From positions 3,199,187 through 3,263,186 of the forward strand of contig JABFRS010000001.1 in NCBI GenBank assembly GCA_013141055.1: DNA of 64,000 nt. Direction: 5' to 3'. Numbering within the stretch: the stretch's first letter is position 1; each line of letters opens with the position of its first letter. This DNA comes from Cyclobacteriaceae bacterium. GTDB lineage: Bacteria; Bacteroidota; Bacteroidia; Cytophagales; Cyclobacteriaceae. Positions 51,170 to 61,028 of the stretch are shown piece by piece. Position numbers and translations under genes: made by a program. Below the pieces are notes generated by a model. It worked only from the letters and a program-made list of their open reading frames with translations. It was not told the DNA's origin and made no database searches.

Positions 51170-52282
51170 ATGAAAAAGATATATTCAATAGTTGCAATCG
51201 TAGTGGCAGGAATGTTCATTCTCGCCAACACAAACAAATCCGCTCTGTTGCGCGATGGTTTTGAAAACGGTACGCCTGAGATTAAATCAATCAGCGCGTT
51301 GGCATTTGGTCCAGATGGAATTTTATTCATCGGAGATTCTAAAAGCGCCGCAGTCTTTGCAATTGACACGAAGGACAATCAGAAGGTGGATAAAGCCACA
51401 GCGGTTGACTTCAAGAAAATGGATCAGAAAATTGCTGCCGCCCTCGGTGCAGAAGTTCAGAATATCACCATCACAGATCTTGTGGTAAATCCTGTTTCTA
51501 AAAAAGTCTATTGCTCAGTTTTTCTTTCTGACGGAACGCCAGCATTGTTGCGCATAGATGGAGATGCTATCGCTGCTGTAAACCTGAAAGACGTGAGCTT
51601 CACTTCTGTACCGTTGGTAAATGCACCAGCAGAAGATGCAAAAGATCAGCGCGGCAGACCTCTTCGCGGTACTACTATTTCAGACATGGGTTTCTATGAT
51701 GGCAAGGTGATGGTCAGCGGACTTTCCAATCAGGAATTCAGTTCATCTTTTCGCGTAATACCTTTTCCATTCACAAAGCAACAGGATCAGTCCTCACTGG
51801 AGATCTATCATGCTGCTCACGGCAAGTATGAAAACGCTGCACCTATTAAAACATTTACAGTATCTGAAATTAACGGAAAGAAATTCCTTATCGCCAGCTA
51901 CACCTGTACTCCATTGGTTCTTTTCCCTCTGGAAGACCTGAAAGCCGGAATGCATGTTAAGGGAAGAACCGTTGCTGAAATGGGAAGTGGAAATTCTCCT
52001 TTGGATATGATCACCATGAAGAAGGGCGGAGAATCATTTTTGATCATGGCTAACTCCAGCCGACCAGTCTTCAAAGTGAAGTATAAAAGCATTGAAGGTT
52101 ATCAGGAGTCACTCACCAAACCAGTGACAGAGAATTTTGCTACTGCCGGTGTTGATTTTGTTTCTCTTCCCGTGGTGGGAGTTCTTCAGTTGGAGAAGCT
52201 TGATGATAGTCAGTTTTTGATTTTACAAAGAAAAGCAAACGGAGACCTTGATCTCTGGACCGCTGGCGACCGATATCTTTAA
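51170..52282 (+). CDS. Exported beta-propeller-like protein of unknown function
   Basis: A 370-residue protein from the ATG at 51170 (signal MKKIYSIVAIVVAGMFILAN). Segments such as ISALAFGPDGILFIGDSKSA, ITDLVVNPVSKKVYCSVFLS and MITMKKGGESFLIMANSSRP follow the repeated strand pattern of NHL/SMP-30-like propellers. No metal-site residues are recognised. It starts a run of three exported-protein genes with gaps of 13 and 9 nt, which are probably one operon. Confidence 0.8.
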   Translation: MKKIYSIVAIVVAGMFILANTNKSALLRDGFENGTPEIKSISALAFGPDGILFIGDSKSAAVFAIDTKDNQKVDKATAVDFKKMDQKIAAALGAEVQNITITDLVVNPVSKKVYCSVFLSDGTPALLRIDGDAIAAVNLKDVSFTSVPLVNAPAEDAKDQRGRPLRGTTISDMGFYDGKVMVSGLSNQEFSSSFRVIPFPFTKQQDQSSLEIYHAAHGKYENAAPIKTFTVSEINGKKFLIASYTCTPLVLFPLEDLKAGMHVKGRTVAEMGSGNSPLDMITMKKGGESFLIMANSSRPVFKVKYKSIEGYQESLTKPVTENFATAGVDFVSLPVVGVLQLEKLDDSQFLILQRKANGDLDLWTAGDRYL

Positions 52283-52295
52283 TTCATAAGTTTTA

Positions 52296-53390
52296 TTGAT
52301 CAGGAAAGTGCGAATCCATTGCATTCAAATTTTCCTGATCATTCTTTTTGCTTCTTTCACTTCGTGCCAAACCGGCAAATCAAAAACCGTATCTGTTGTC
52401 TGGAAGAATAATAAAGCTGTAGCGATTGCTATTCCTTTATCTTATCTGAAGGATTCTGAAGATCCAACGAAGCATCTGGCGGTTCAATTAATAAAATCTG
52501 AACAACCAACCAATGTACTGGGTGAGTTTACGATCAGTAATGACCAGGTTTTATTCGAGCCGTTGGTTCCCCTGACACGCAACCTTGAGTATGATATTCT
52601 CTTCCATAACGAATCGGTTGCGACTGTAGCAATTCCTCCCAGTGATGCACCTGCTCCTGAATTGCTTTCTCTTTATCCAACACAGGATACCATTCCTGAA
52701 AATCTATTAAAGATCTATCTCAGATTTTCTCAACCGATGGAAGAGGGGCACTCACTCTCCTTTGTAACAGTGCTGAAGAATGATCGCGACACCATGAAGG
52801 GAACATTTCTTGACCTTCAACCAGAACTCTGGAGTAATGATGGAACGATGCTTACCCTTTGGCTGGATCCCGGTAGAATAAAAAGAGAACTGATTCCAAA
52901 TTTAAAGTTAGGCGCCCCACTGATTACCGATCAACATTATACATTACTGATTTCAGGTAACTGGAAAAGCAAGGAAGGCATCTTGCTGAAATCGTCCCAT
53001 CGAAAGGAATTTATAACCACGTTGCGGGATGATCAATCTCCACAGATAAAACAATGGACTTCAATTGTGCCTGCGGTAGCATCCATCGATCCTTTGACGA
53101 TCAATTTCAAAGAGTCACTTGATTATGGATTGCTCAATGATGCTGTATTAATAACTGACGAAAGAAATACATCGATCAATGGTACGATCACTATTTCCAA
53201 TGAAGAAAGAACATTTCAGTTTGTTCCTGAAACCCAGTGGAAGCCGGGAAACTATAGTATTACTTTTGAAAGCAGACTTGAGGACTTATCAGGAAATAAT
53301 CTGGATCATCCCTTTGACCGCGACCTGAAAGTCAATGCAGAGGTGGGGGAGAGAAATGGGGTATTTAAGATGTCGTTTACAATTCGTTAA
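52296..53390 (+). CDS. Exported lipoprotein with bacterial Ig-like (Big_5-type) domains
   Basis: A 364-residue lipoprotein: the TTG start at 52296 gives a signal ending in lipobox FTSC. At least two Ig-like/Big_5 segments are visible (LSLYPTQDTIPENLLKIYLR, FSQPMEEGHSL and TINFKESLDYGLLNDAVLIT, YSITFESRLEDLSGNNLDHP), a pattern of extracellular structural domains. No catalytic motif. It lies between the propeller-like and DinB-like genes in the same direction and may present or anchor the propeller protein. Confidence 0.82.
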   Translation: MIRKVRIHCIQIFLIILFASFTSCQTGKSKTVSVVWKNNKAVAIAIPLSYLKDSEDPTKHLAVQLIKSEQPTNVLGEFTISNDQVLFEPLVPLTRNLEYDILFHNESVATVAIPPSDAPAPELLSLYPTQDTIPENLLKIYLRFSQPMEEGHSLSFVTVLKNDRDTMKGTFLDLQPELWSNDGTMLTLWLDPGRIKRELIPNLKLGAPLITDQHYTLLISGNWKSKEGILLKSSHRKEFITTLRDDQSPQIKQWTSIVPAVASIDPLTINFKESLDYGLLNDAVLITDERNTSINGTITISNEERTFQFVPETQWKPGNYSITFESRLEDLSGNNLDHPFDRDLKVNAEVGERNGVFKMSFTIR

Positions 53391-53399
53391 TTTAATCCT

Positions 53400-53930
53400 A
53401 TGAAAAAATCATTCATTCTTTTCGCAGCCATTGCAATGATGCTGATCATCGATCAATCTTCATTCGCTCAGACGTTAAAGACTGTTCTTAATGACCAGCT
53501 TAAAAATACGCACACAAACAAAGACTGGTTCGTTCCGGTAAATGTTGCGCTGGAAGGTGTCACGGCTGAACAGGCGATGTGGAAAGATGGAAGCGGCAAT
53601 CATTCGATCGGTCAGCTGGCCTATCATTTATGGTTCTGGAATGAACGGCAGCTTGCAAAATTCAAAGGTGAAAAGGAATCTGCCTTCAATGGAAATAATG
53701 AAGAGACCTTTGATGCTTTTGATAAAAACACCTGGGCTCAGACGGTTAGCAAGCTTGATAAGGTTTTGACAGACCTTGAAAAAATCATTCAATCTGCCGA
53801 CGACGCGAAATTGAAAACCTGGGCACCCATCATTGCGAATATCAGTGCCCATAATGCCTATCACACCGGCCAGATCGTCTTCGTGCGGAAGCTCCAGAAA
53901 TCCTGGGATCCTGAAAAAGGTGTGAAATAG
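53400..53930 (+). CDS. Exported DinB-like protein
   Basis: A 176-residue DinB-superfamily protein with a signal peptide (KKSFILFAAIAMMLIIDQSS, cleaved near FAQ). The four-helix DinB core shows metal-ligand-type His: SIGQLAYHLWFWNERQLAKF and ISAHNAYHTGQIVFVRKLQ. The first of the usual three His is less clear. DinB-like proteins are thiol transferases or hydrolases with Ni/Zn; most are cytoplasmic, so export is unusual. It is the third gene of the trio. Confidence 0.87.
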   Translation: MKKSFILFAAIAMMLIIDQSSFAQTLKTVLNDQLKNTHTNKDWFVPVNVALEGVTAEQAMWKDGSGNHSIGQLAYHLWFWNERQLAKFKGEKESAFNGNNEETFDAFDKNTWAQTVSKLDKVLTDLEKIIQSADDAKLKTWAPIIANISAHNAYHTGQIVFVRKLQKSWDPEKGVK

Positions 53931-53973
53931 AAGAGGCATTCGTCTTCAAATTTTCAAATCCTCAAATTCACTA

Positions 53974-54010
53974 TTTGTCCCCTTCTTCTGCCGGGGAATA
54001 ACTACCTTTG
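53974..54010 (+). promoter_or_regulatory. Candidate lepA promoter
   Basis: TACCTTTG at 54003-54010 matches TAnnTTTG exactly; TTTG at 53974-53977 is 25 nt upstream, longer than the usual 19-21. The lepA ATG follows 30 nt after the -7 element. Confidence 0.55.
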
Positions 54011-54040
54011 CCCCCTTAAAAATCAGTTCAGGGACAGGGC

Positions 54041-55828
54041 ATGGAGAACATTCGCAATTTTTGCATCATAGCACATATTGACCACGGTAAAAGCACGCTG
54101 GCTGACCGGCTTTTGGAATTTACGGGTACCGTTACGGGCCGTGAAATGCAGGCTCAGGTGCTCGATAATATGGATTTGGAGCGCGAAAAAGGAATTACCA
54201 TTAAATCCCACGCGATCCAGATGTCATACAAGCTGGATGGCAAGGAATACACCCTTAACCTGATCGATACTCCCGGACACGTTGATTTTTCCTATGAGGT
54301 TTCCCGTTCAATTGCCGCTTGTGAAGGCGCTCTTCTGATCGTTGACGCCGCACAGGGAATCCAGGCTCAAACGATCTCCAATCTTTACCTGGCACTGGAT
54401 CACGATCTTGAGATTATCCCGGTATTGAATAAGATCGATCTTCCTTCGGCAATGCCGGAAGAAGTGACAGATCAGATTGTAGAATTGATCGGTTGTGACC
54501 GTAATACGGTTATCAAAGCCAGCGCAAAAGAAGGTGTTGGTATTGAAGATATTTTAAAAGCGGTGGTAAGGCGTGTTCCTCCTCCAAAGGGAGATCCGAA
54601 TGCACCTCTGCAGGCAATGATCTTTGACTCAGTCTTTAATTCCTTCCGTGGAATTGAAGTTTATTATAAAGTTGTCAACGGAACCATCCGCAAAAACGAT
54701 CTCATCAAATTTGTCAATGCTGATAAAGAGTATGGTGCTGATGAGATTGGTGTATTGAAGCTTGACAAGCATCCACGTAATGAGATCAGCGCCGGTAACG
54801 TAGGCTATCTTATTTCCGGAATCAAGGTTGCCAAGGAAGTGAAAGTAGGAGATACGATCACGTTGGTGAAGAATCCCGGAGAAGCGATCAAAGGTTTTGA
54901 GGATGTGAAGCCAATGGTGTTTGCCGGAATCTATCCGGTAGATACTCATGAGTTTGAAGAGCTTCGTGCTTCCATGGAAAAACTTCAGCTGAATGATGCA
55001 TCATTGGTGTGGGAACCAGAAACATCAGCAGCGTTGGGATTTGGATTCCGATGCGGATTCCTTGGAATGCTTCACATGGAGATCATTCAGGAACGTCTTG
55101 AGCGCGAGTTCAACATGACGGTGATCACGACGGTGCCTTCTGTAAAGTTCAAAGCAACTCTTACGAATGGCAAGTTGATTGAGATCAATGCACCATCAGA
55201 GATGCCGGATCCAACAACCATGAATATGATCGAGGAGCCGTACATCACAGCACAGATCATTTCCAAATCTGAATTTATCGGAGCGATCATCGGCTTGTGT
55301 ATGGACAAACGTGGTATCATCAAGAACCAGGTGTATCTGACGTCTGATCGTGTTGAGTTAAGTTTTGAAATGCCGTTGGCAGAGATTGTATTTGATTTCT
55401 TTGATAAGCTTAAAACAATTTCCAAAGGGTATGCCTCATTGGACTATCACCTGATTGGTTATCGCGAATCAGACATGGTAAAGCTTGATGTTCAGTTGAA
55501 CGGAGATAAGGTAGATGCGCTTTCTGCCATCGTTCACCGCGCAAAAGCTTATGATTGGGGAAGAAGACTTTGTGAAAAGCTCAAGGAACTTATTCCACGT
55601 CACATGTTTGAAGTTGCCATCCAGGCTACGATCGGTCAGAAGATCATTGCCCGTGAAACGGTAAGCGCGATGCGCAAGAACGTATTGGCAAAATGTTATG
55701 GTGGAGATATTTCGCGTAAGCGCAAATTGCTGGAAAAGCAGAAGAAGGGTAAGAAACGTATGCGACAGGTCGGTAACGTAGAGATACCACAGGAGGCATT
55801 TATGGCAGTACTTAAATTGGATCAATAA
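54041..55828 (+). CDS. lepA: Translation elongation factor 4
   Basis: A 595-residue translational GTPase. The G domain holds AHIDHGKST (11-19), DTPGH (76-80) and NKID (130-133); EF-G-like domains and the LepA-specific C-terminal domain (with [12 protein letters not shown]) complete it. LepA helps ribosome biogenesis and translation under stress. Length is the family norm. It heads a run with folD, queE, pabB and pabC, all in the same direction. Confidence 0.98.
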   Translation: MENIRNFCIIAHIDHGKSTLADRLLEFTGTVTGREMQAQVLDNMDLEREKGITIKSHAIQMSYKLDGKEYTLNLIDTPGHVDFSYEVSRSIAACEGALLIVDAAQGIQAQTISNLYLALDHDLEIIPVLNKIDLPSAMPEEVTDQIVELIGCDRNTVIKASAKEGVGIEDILKAVVRRVPPPKGDPNAPLQAMIFDSVFNSFRGIEVYYKVVNGTIRKNDLIKFVNADKEYGADEIGVLKLDKHPRNEISAGNVGYLISGIKVAKEVKVGDTITLVKNPGEAIKGFEDVKPMVFAGIYPVDTHEFEELRASMEKLQLNDASLVWEPETSAALGFGFRCGFLGMLHMEIIQERLEREFNMTVITTVPSVKFKATLTNGKLIEINAPSEMPDPTTMNMIEEPYITAQIISKSEFIGAIIGLCMDKRGIIKNQVYLTSDRVELSFEMPLAEIVFDFFDKLKTISKGYASLDYHLIGYRESDMVKLDVQLNGDKVDALSAIVHRAKAYDWGRRLCEKLKELIPRHMFEVAIQATIGQKIIARETVSAMRKNVLAKCYGGDISRKRKLLEKQKKGKKRMRQVGNVEIPQEAFMAVLKLDQ

Positions 55829-55858
55829 AGAATCATTAACGAGTCAACGAATTAATTG

Positions 55859-56749
55859 ATGATGACTGACACAAAAACCTATACTCTCATTGATGGTCGC
55901 AAGGTAGCCTCTGAAATTAAAAAGGAGATTGCTGAAAAAGTGATTGAGCGAAAACAGGCAGGGAAGAAGATCCCTCACCTTGCTTTCATTCTGGTGGGCG
56001 ATGATGGTGCTAGTCAGACATATGTTGATAATAAAGTGAAAGCGTGTAAAGACGCAGGGTATCATTATACCATGATGCGCTTTGCCGACACGATCTCAGA
56101 AGAGAAACTTGCAAAGCATATCACCGCTGTAAATAATGATGAGGATGTCGATGGATTTATTGTTCAGCTTCCTTTGCCATCACATATTTCTGTAGAGCGC
56201 ATCACCGATAAGATCCGTCCTGATAAGGATGTGGATGGATTTACCAACAGAAATTTCGGAAGCATTATCTCCAAGGTGCCATTGCTTATGCCGGCCACTC
56301 CGTTTGGAGTAATGGAGTTGCTTCGTCGATATGATATTCAGACGGAAGGAAAAAATTGTGTCGTAGTGGGAGCCAGCCGGATCGCTGGTGCTCCGTTGAG
56401 CATGATGCTGGTGGAGCAAGGTCGTGCGACAGTTACCATCTGCAACAAGTACACGGAGAATCTGAAGCAATACACGTTGAATGCAGATATTCTGTTAGTG
56501 GCTGTTGGAAAGCCGGGACTCATCACGGCTGATATGGTAAAAGAAGGTGCTGTGGTAATTGATATTGGCACAACCAAAGTTGATGATCCGGCAAAGCCCA
56601 ATGGATTCAGTATTAAAGGTGACGTTGATTTCAAGAACGTTGCTCCGAAAGCTTCCTTCATCACACCTGTTCCCGGTGGCGTAGGTCCCATGACCATCGC
56701 TTCATTGTTGTTGAATACCTTGCGTGCCACTGAACTGCGCCATCCTTAA
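55859..56749 (+). CDS. folD: Bifunctional methylenetetrahydrofolate dehydrogenase/cyclohydrolase
   Basis: A 296-residue enzyme that makes 10-formyl-THF from 5,10-methylene-THF. FolD marks are YVDNKVKACKDAG with the active-site Lys, VQLPLPSHI, DVDGFT, and the NADP-binding GASRIAGAPLSMML and TPVPGGVGPMTIA segments. I chose the ATG at 55859 (the next codon is also ATG). It is 30 nt after lepA. Confidence 0.97.
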   Translation: MMTDTKTYTLIDGRKVASEIKKEIAEKVIERKQAGKKIPHLAFILVGDDGASQTYVDNKVKACKDAGYHYTMMRFADTISEEKLAKHITAVNNDEDVDGFIVQLPLPSHISVERITDKIRPDKDVDGFTNRNFGSIISKVPLLMPATPFGVMELLRRYDIQTEGKNCVVVGASRIAGAPLSMMLVEQGRATVTICNKYTENLKQYTLNADILLVAVGKPGLITADMVKEGAVVIDIGTTKVDDPAKPNGFSIKGDVDFKNVAPKASFITPVPGGVGPMTIASLLLNTLRATELRHP

Positions 56750-56772
56750 TAGATCAGTCTGTTATTATAACA

Positions 56773-57393
56773 TTGAACGTACAAGCTCCGACATTGCAAT
56801 CACTTCCTTTAATGGAAGACTTTTATACCATTCAGGGAGAAGGGTCTTACCAGGGCTATGCTGCTTATTTCCTGAGGCTGGGAGGTTGTGATGTGGGTTG
56901 TGTCTGGTGTGATGTAAAAGAGTCATGGCCAGCAGATGCACATCCAAAAGTTTCTGTTGAAGAAATGATCGGTAGAGTCAGGGCTGCAGGCGCTCCATTG
57001 GCAGTCATCACAGGCGGTGAACCAGCGATGCATGACCTGAAGAGTTTAACCAGCGCACTCAAATCTGCAGGAATAAGAACTCATATTGAAACTTCCGGTG
57101 CTTATCCATTAACCGGTGAGTGGGATTGGGTTTGCCTGTCTCCTAAAAAATTCAAGGCACCACATGCTTCTGTTTATTCCTCAGCCAATGAATTGAAGAT
57201 CATAGTCTTTAATAAAAGTGACTTTGATTGGGCTGAAAAAGAGGCAAGTAAAGTATCGGATTCTTGTATTCTGTTTTTGCAGCCTGAATGGTCAAAGGAA
57301 AAAGAAATGCTCCCCCTGATCATTGATTATGTAAAGAATCATCCACGCTGGAGAATATCCCTTCAGGTTCATAAGTATATGAACATTCCTTAA
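56773..57393 (+). CDS. queE: 7-carboxy-7-deazaguanine synthase (radical SAM)
   Basis: A 206-residue radical SAM enzyme for queuosine/archaeosine-type base synthesis, converting carboxy-tetrahydropterin to CDG. The cluster motif C39-x3-C43-x2-C46 (CDVGCVWC) and the FYTIQGEGSYQG segment identify QueE. The TTG start at 56773 keeps the typical N-terminus upstream of MEDFYTIQ. The partner genes queC and queD are not in the window. It lies 23 nt after folD and just before pabB. Confidence 0.95.
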   Translation: MNVQAPTLQSLPLMEDFYTIQGEGSYQGYAAYFLRLGGCDVGCVWCDVKESWPADAHPKVSVEEMIGRVRAAGAPLAVITGGEPAMHDLKSLTSALKSAGIRTHIETSGAYPLTGEWDWVCLSPKKFKAPHASVYSSANELKIIVFNKSDFDWAEKEASKVSDSCILFLQPEWSKEKEMLPLIIDYVKNHPRWRISLQVHKYMNIP

Positions 57394-57403
57394 TTCTGTC
57401 GGT

Positions 57404-58372
57404 TTGAATCAGCAGGAATTTTCAAACACACTGAATACATGGGGACGGGATCGAGTCCCTTTTCTGTTTTTTATAGATTTTGAAATGGAAAAGCCCGTTG
57501 CTTTCCCTCTTACTGGAATTGATCCGGACCTCATTCAATACAACTTTCAGGGATTCACGAATTCTAAGACAAAGGAAAAGTTAAAGGATCTGACCTTCGG
57601 CAAAGTTCCTATGTCACTTGAGGAATATCAGGAGCGCTTCGATAAAGTGATGCTTCATTTAAATAGGGGGGATTCATTTCTTACGAACCTGACAATCTGC
57701 ACAGAGCTGAAGACGAACTCTGATCTTGCTGACTTGTTTCATGCATCTCACGCGAAGTATAAGATCTATTATAATGATCAGTTTGTCTGCTTTTCTCCTG
57801 AATCATTCATTCAGATAAAAGACAATAAGATATTTTCGTTTCCAATGAAGGGGACGATAGATGCCTCTGTGGAGAATGCTGAACAGGTCATTCTTGCCGA
57901 TAAAAAAGAATTGTCAGAACACATTACGATTGTGGACCTGATCAGGAATGATTTGAGCCAGGTAGCGGATCGTGTGGAGGTATCAAGATTCAGATATGTT
58001 GAGGAATTGAAGACGCACGACAAAACTTTGTTGCAGATAAGCTCAGAAGTAACTGGTCATCTAACGGGTGATTACTGGAGTAGAATAGGCGATATGTTGA
58101 TCAGTCTCTTGCCAGCAGGTTCTGTTAGTGGTGCTCCAAAACCGAGGACCCTGGAGATCATTCGGGAAGCTGAAGCAGAGAAACGTGGTTACTATACAGG
58201 AGTTTGTGGTTACTTTGACGGAACAAGCCTTGATAGCTGTGTCATGATCAGATTTGTTGAAAAGATCAATGACTCTTTATATTACAGAAGTGGTGGTGGA
58301 ATCACTGCACAAAGTTCTGTTATCAGTGAGTACAAGGAAGCAATAGAAAAAATCTATGTCCCAATTGATTGA
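57404..58372 (+). CDS. pabB: Aminodeoxychorismate synthase component I-like
   Basis: A 322-residue chorismate-binding enzyme, lacking the N-terminal 150 residues of the standard PabB/TrpE length. Catalytic segments are present: GDSFLTNLT, FPMKGTID, DLIRNDLSQVADRV, LLPAGSVSGAPK and FVEKINDSLYYRSGGG. It aminates chorismate to ADC, needing a glutaminase or free ammonia. The TTG start is in frame and has no better choice. Its 3' end overlaps pabC by 17 nt. Confidence 0.93.
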   Translation: MNQQEFSNTLNTWGRDRVPFLFFIDFEMEKPVAFPLTGIDPDLIQYNFQGFTNSKTKEKLKDLTFGKVPMSLEEYQERFDKVMLHLNRGDSFLTNLTICTELKTNSDLADLFHASHAKYKIYYNDQFVCFSPESFIQIKDNKIFSFPMKGTIDASVENAEQVILADKKELSEHITIVDLIRNDLSQVADRVEVSRFRYVEELKTHDKTLLQISSEVTGHLTGDYWSRIGDMLISLLPAGSVSGAPKPRTLEIIREAEAEKRGYYTGVCGYFDGTSLDSCVMIRFVEKINDSLYYRSGGGITAQSSVISEYKEAIEKIYVPID

Positions 58373-58952
58373 GACAATCCGGGTTCAGAAGGGTGAATTC
58401 TATCACCTCAGCTATCACGAGCAGCGTATGCAGCGTGTATGGAAGGGTCTTTTTAACATCTCTCCGCCATGGTCGCTGCAGGAAGTTCTCTCAAAAACAT
58501 CCGTGCCTTTAAATGGATTATATAAGTGCAGGCTTACGTACGATACGAAAGTTAAAGATGTGGCGTTTGAACCATATGAACCAAGAAGAGTAGGTTCATT
58601 GAAAATGATTTACAACGACACAATTTCTTACGATCATAAATTTAAAGACAGAACTGTATTAAATGAGCTTTTCAGTCAGCGGGGTGATAAAGATGATGTG
58701 CTCATCATTAAGAACAAACTCGTTACAGATACTTCTTATGCAAACATTTTGTTCCGAAAGGGGTCGGAATGGTTTACACCTTCTTCGTGTTTGTTGCAGG
58801 GAACAACCAGGCAGAGATTGATTGATGAAAAGAAGATTAAAGTGGAGGAGATTTCAGTGGATATGATTACCTCATTTGAAAGCTTCAGGATTATTAACTC
58901 AATGCTCCTGGACGAGGCTCCGGAAATTACGGTTGGGCATATAATAAATTAG
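58356..58952 (+). CDS. pabC: Aminotransferase class IV, aminodeoxychorismate lyase-like
   Basis: A 198-residue protein, shorter than most class IV enzymes (about 270). The DTSYANILF segment is the PLP-fold family mark (usually ExxxxNxF), followed by SSCLLQGTTRQRLID and the LLDEAPEI end; the pyridoxal lysine is expected near the LVTDTSY or NKLV area but I cannot place it safely. Overlap with pabB supports ADC lyase activity that gives 4-aminobenzoate for folate. The short length needs a check. Confidence 0.85.
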   Translation: MSQLIETIRVQKGEFYHLSYHEQRMQRVWKGLFNISPPWSLQEVLSKTSVPLNGLYKCRLTYDTKVKDVAFEPYEPRRVGSLKMIYNDTISYDHKFKDRTVLNELFSQRGDKDDVLIIKNKLVTDTSYANILFRKGSEWFTPSSCLLQGTTRQRLIDEKKIKVEEISVDMITSFESFRIINSMLLDEAPEITVGHIIN

Positions 58953-59008
58953 CATAATTTTTGTTGGAGTTGTGGGTCATTACATTTAACAAGTACCTTT
59001 ATAGATCG

Positions 59009-60922
59009 ATGAGGAATTCAATTATTCTGATTTTCATATTGTCAGCGCTGATCGCTCAATCACAACCTGTTCTCAACACCAGGAATAAAAAGGCGATCGA
59101 GCTTTATGTAGAAGCAGATAATTTCCGGGTGCGTGGTGAGTTTAAGCAGGCACTTTCATTGTTGGATCAGGCGATTGATAAGGATGAGAATTTTTCTGAA
59201 GCTTATTTTCGCAAGGCCCTTATTTACAAAACCCTCAGGAACTACAGCAGATCCAATGAGCTTTTCAATAAAGGATTAAGTCTTACGGCAGATGCAAAAA
59301 AGCAGAAGTCTTATTTCTTTGAGCTTGGCGAGAATTATCTTCTGGAAGGGAACTATCAGCAGTCATTACTTTTTTTAGATCGATATCTGGAGGCAGAAAT
59401 TCTCAATAAGGCGAAGATCGAGCAGGCAACACGATGGAAAGCAAATGATCAGTATGCTATCCGCAACATAAAAGAAATTTCACAATTCAGACCACACGCA
59501 TTGAGTGATACGGTCAATGTTGCGCCGATGCAATATTTTCCGGTGCTTACTGCAGATGAGCGTGAGCTTATTTTTACGCGAAGGCTGGGGCCAAAGGATG
59601 AGGATACAGAAGATCTTGTGGTCTCCAGAAAAGATCCTAAAGGAAAATGGATGAGTCCTGTCTCCATATCTCCAGCCATCAATTCACCCTTCAATGAAGG
59701 AACGTGCACGATCTCTGCCAATGGACGTCAGTTAATTTTTACTTCCTGTTATGGAAGGAAGGGATACGGTAGTTGTGATCTTTTTGAGAGTAAGAAAGTA
59801 GGAGACGAGTGGACCATACCCGTTAATCTTGGACCTGAGATCAATTCTCCATCATGGGAATCACAACCTTCCCTGTCTGCTGATGGAAGAACATTGTTCT
59901 TTGTTTCTGAACGCCGTACCGGTCTTGGCAAAAAAGATATATACGTTTCTTACAAGCTTGATGAAAATCGTTGGTCGAAGGCTGAAAATCTCGGAGACAA
60001 AATCAATACACCCTATGATGAGATATCTCCCTTCATTCATGTAAATGGACGAACACTTTTCTTTGCTTCCAATGGTATGCCTGGATTCGGTGGTCACGAT
60101 CTTTATCGCAGTGAAAAGGAAAATGGTCAATGGAGCGAGCCAGTAAATTTTGGTTATCCTGTAAATACGCATGAAGATCAGTTCTCACTTTTCATCACAA
60201 CCGATGGTCAGCATGGATTCTATTCCCATGAAGACAATGAAAAAGCAAACTCTTCAAAAATATTTGAGATCAATGTTCCGGAAGAACTCCAGCTTCGTTA
60301 CAAAAGCAATTATGTTAAAGGAATTGTTCGGGACAAAAAGACCAACAAGCCATTAAACGCGCGTCTTGAATTATTGAATATGGATAAGAATGAGCTCGTG
60401 TCATTCGTTCGTTCTGATTCTGTAACAGGGGAATATCTGATGGTGCTTACACAAGGAGCAGATTATGGATTATACGTTAGCCGACCTGGCTATCTGTTTC
60501 AAAGTTTGAATTTCAATTATCAGGCGGAAGGAAATCTGATTCCGGTTTCCGTGGATGTATATCTTGAGCCTGTTGAGATGGGAGCGACCGCAGTTCTGAA
60601 CAATTTATTTTTTGACCTTAATAAATATGAGCTGAAGGATAAATCTATTACCGAACTGGATAAGATCATCCGGTTCCTGAACGAAAATCCCACCATCAGA
60701 GTGGAGATCAGCGGCCATACCGATAATGCCGGTACACCTGCCTATAACCTTCAACTTTCTCAGAAACGTGCGCAATCGGTTTCAGACTATCTGAGCACGC
60801 ATGGCATTGAAGCCAGACGATTGCTCCAGAAAGGTTTTGGGGCAACCAAGCCTCTTAAGCCTAATGACTCAGAAGAGAACAGGCAAATAAATCGCCGGAT
60901 TGAATTCAGAGTCGTGAAATAA
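59009..60922 (+). CDS. PorE-like OmpA-family protein (TPR, PD40, OmpA)
   Basis: A 637-residue exported protein from the ATG at 59009 (signal MRNSIILIFILSALIAQS). Domain order: TPR region (about 15-140, AIDKDENFSEAYFRKALIYK), WD40-like PD40 propeller (about 165-430, DLVVSRKDPKGKW, then NGTLFFASNGMPGF-like blades), carboxypeptidase-regulatory-like unit (about 450-520) and C-terminal OmpA domain (FFDLNKYELKDKS, EISGHTDNAG). This is the architecture of PorE, a peptidoglycan-binding part of the type IX secretion system, and also of related proteins without that role. Confidence 0.9.
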   Translation: MRNSIILIFILSALIAQSQPVLNTRNKKAIELYVEADNFRVRGEFKQALSLLDQAIDKDENFSEAYFRKALIYKTLRNYSRSNELFNKGLSLTADAKKQKSYFFELGENYLLEGNYQQSLLFLDRYLEAEILNKAKIEQATRWKANDQYAIRNIKEISQFRPHALSDTVNVAPMQYFPVLTADERELIFTRRLGPKDEDTEDLVVSRKDPKGKWMSPVSISPAINSPFNEGTCTISANGRQLIFTSCYGRKGYGSCDLFESKKVGDEWTIPVNLGPEINSPSWESQPSLSADGRTLFFVSERRTGLGKKDIYVSYKLDENRWSKAENLGDKINTPYDEISPFIHVNGRTLFFASNGMPGFGGHDLYRSEKENGQWSEPVNFGYPVNTHEDQFSLFITTDGQHGFYSHEDNEKANSSKIFEINVPEELQLRYKSNYVKGIVRDKKTNKPLNARLELLNMDKNELVSFVRSDSVTGEYLMVLTQGADYGLYVSRPGYLFQSLNFNYQAEGNLIPVSVDVYLEPVEMGATAVLNNLFFDLNKYELKDKSITELDKIIRFLNENPTIRVEISGHTDNAGTPAYNLQLSQKRAQSVSDYLSTHGIEARRLLQKGFGATKPLKPNDSEENRQINRRIEFRVVK

Positions 60923-60982
60923 TTCCCGCCACCCAAATTTGGGTATTCATTCTCCAGGCGGGCATTTCTTTCCAATATTTTG

Positions 60983-61007
60983 TTACATTTAAATTAATTA
61001 AATGTAA
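60983..61007. promoter_or_regulatory. Perfect 25-bp palindrome upstream of the SusC-type receptor gene
   Basis: TTACATTTAA (60983-60992) and TTAAATGTAA (60998-61007) form a perfect inverted repeat around ATTAA, 22 bp before the receptor start codon. AT-rich palindromes of this size are typical operators. A second palindrome, ACCCAAATTTGGGT (60931-60944), and a CCCGCC...GGCGGG stem lie just before it, after the OmpA-family gene. Confidence 0.55.
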
Positions 61008-61028
61008 AGGCATCGACGCACCGATAGC

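Noticed and set aside
58961..60922. Evidence for a type IX secretion locus
   Set aside because: The PorE-like architecture occurs also outside type IX systems and no other secretion or gliding gene is in the window.
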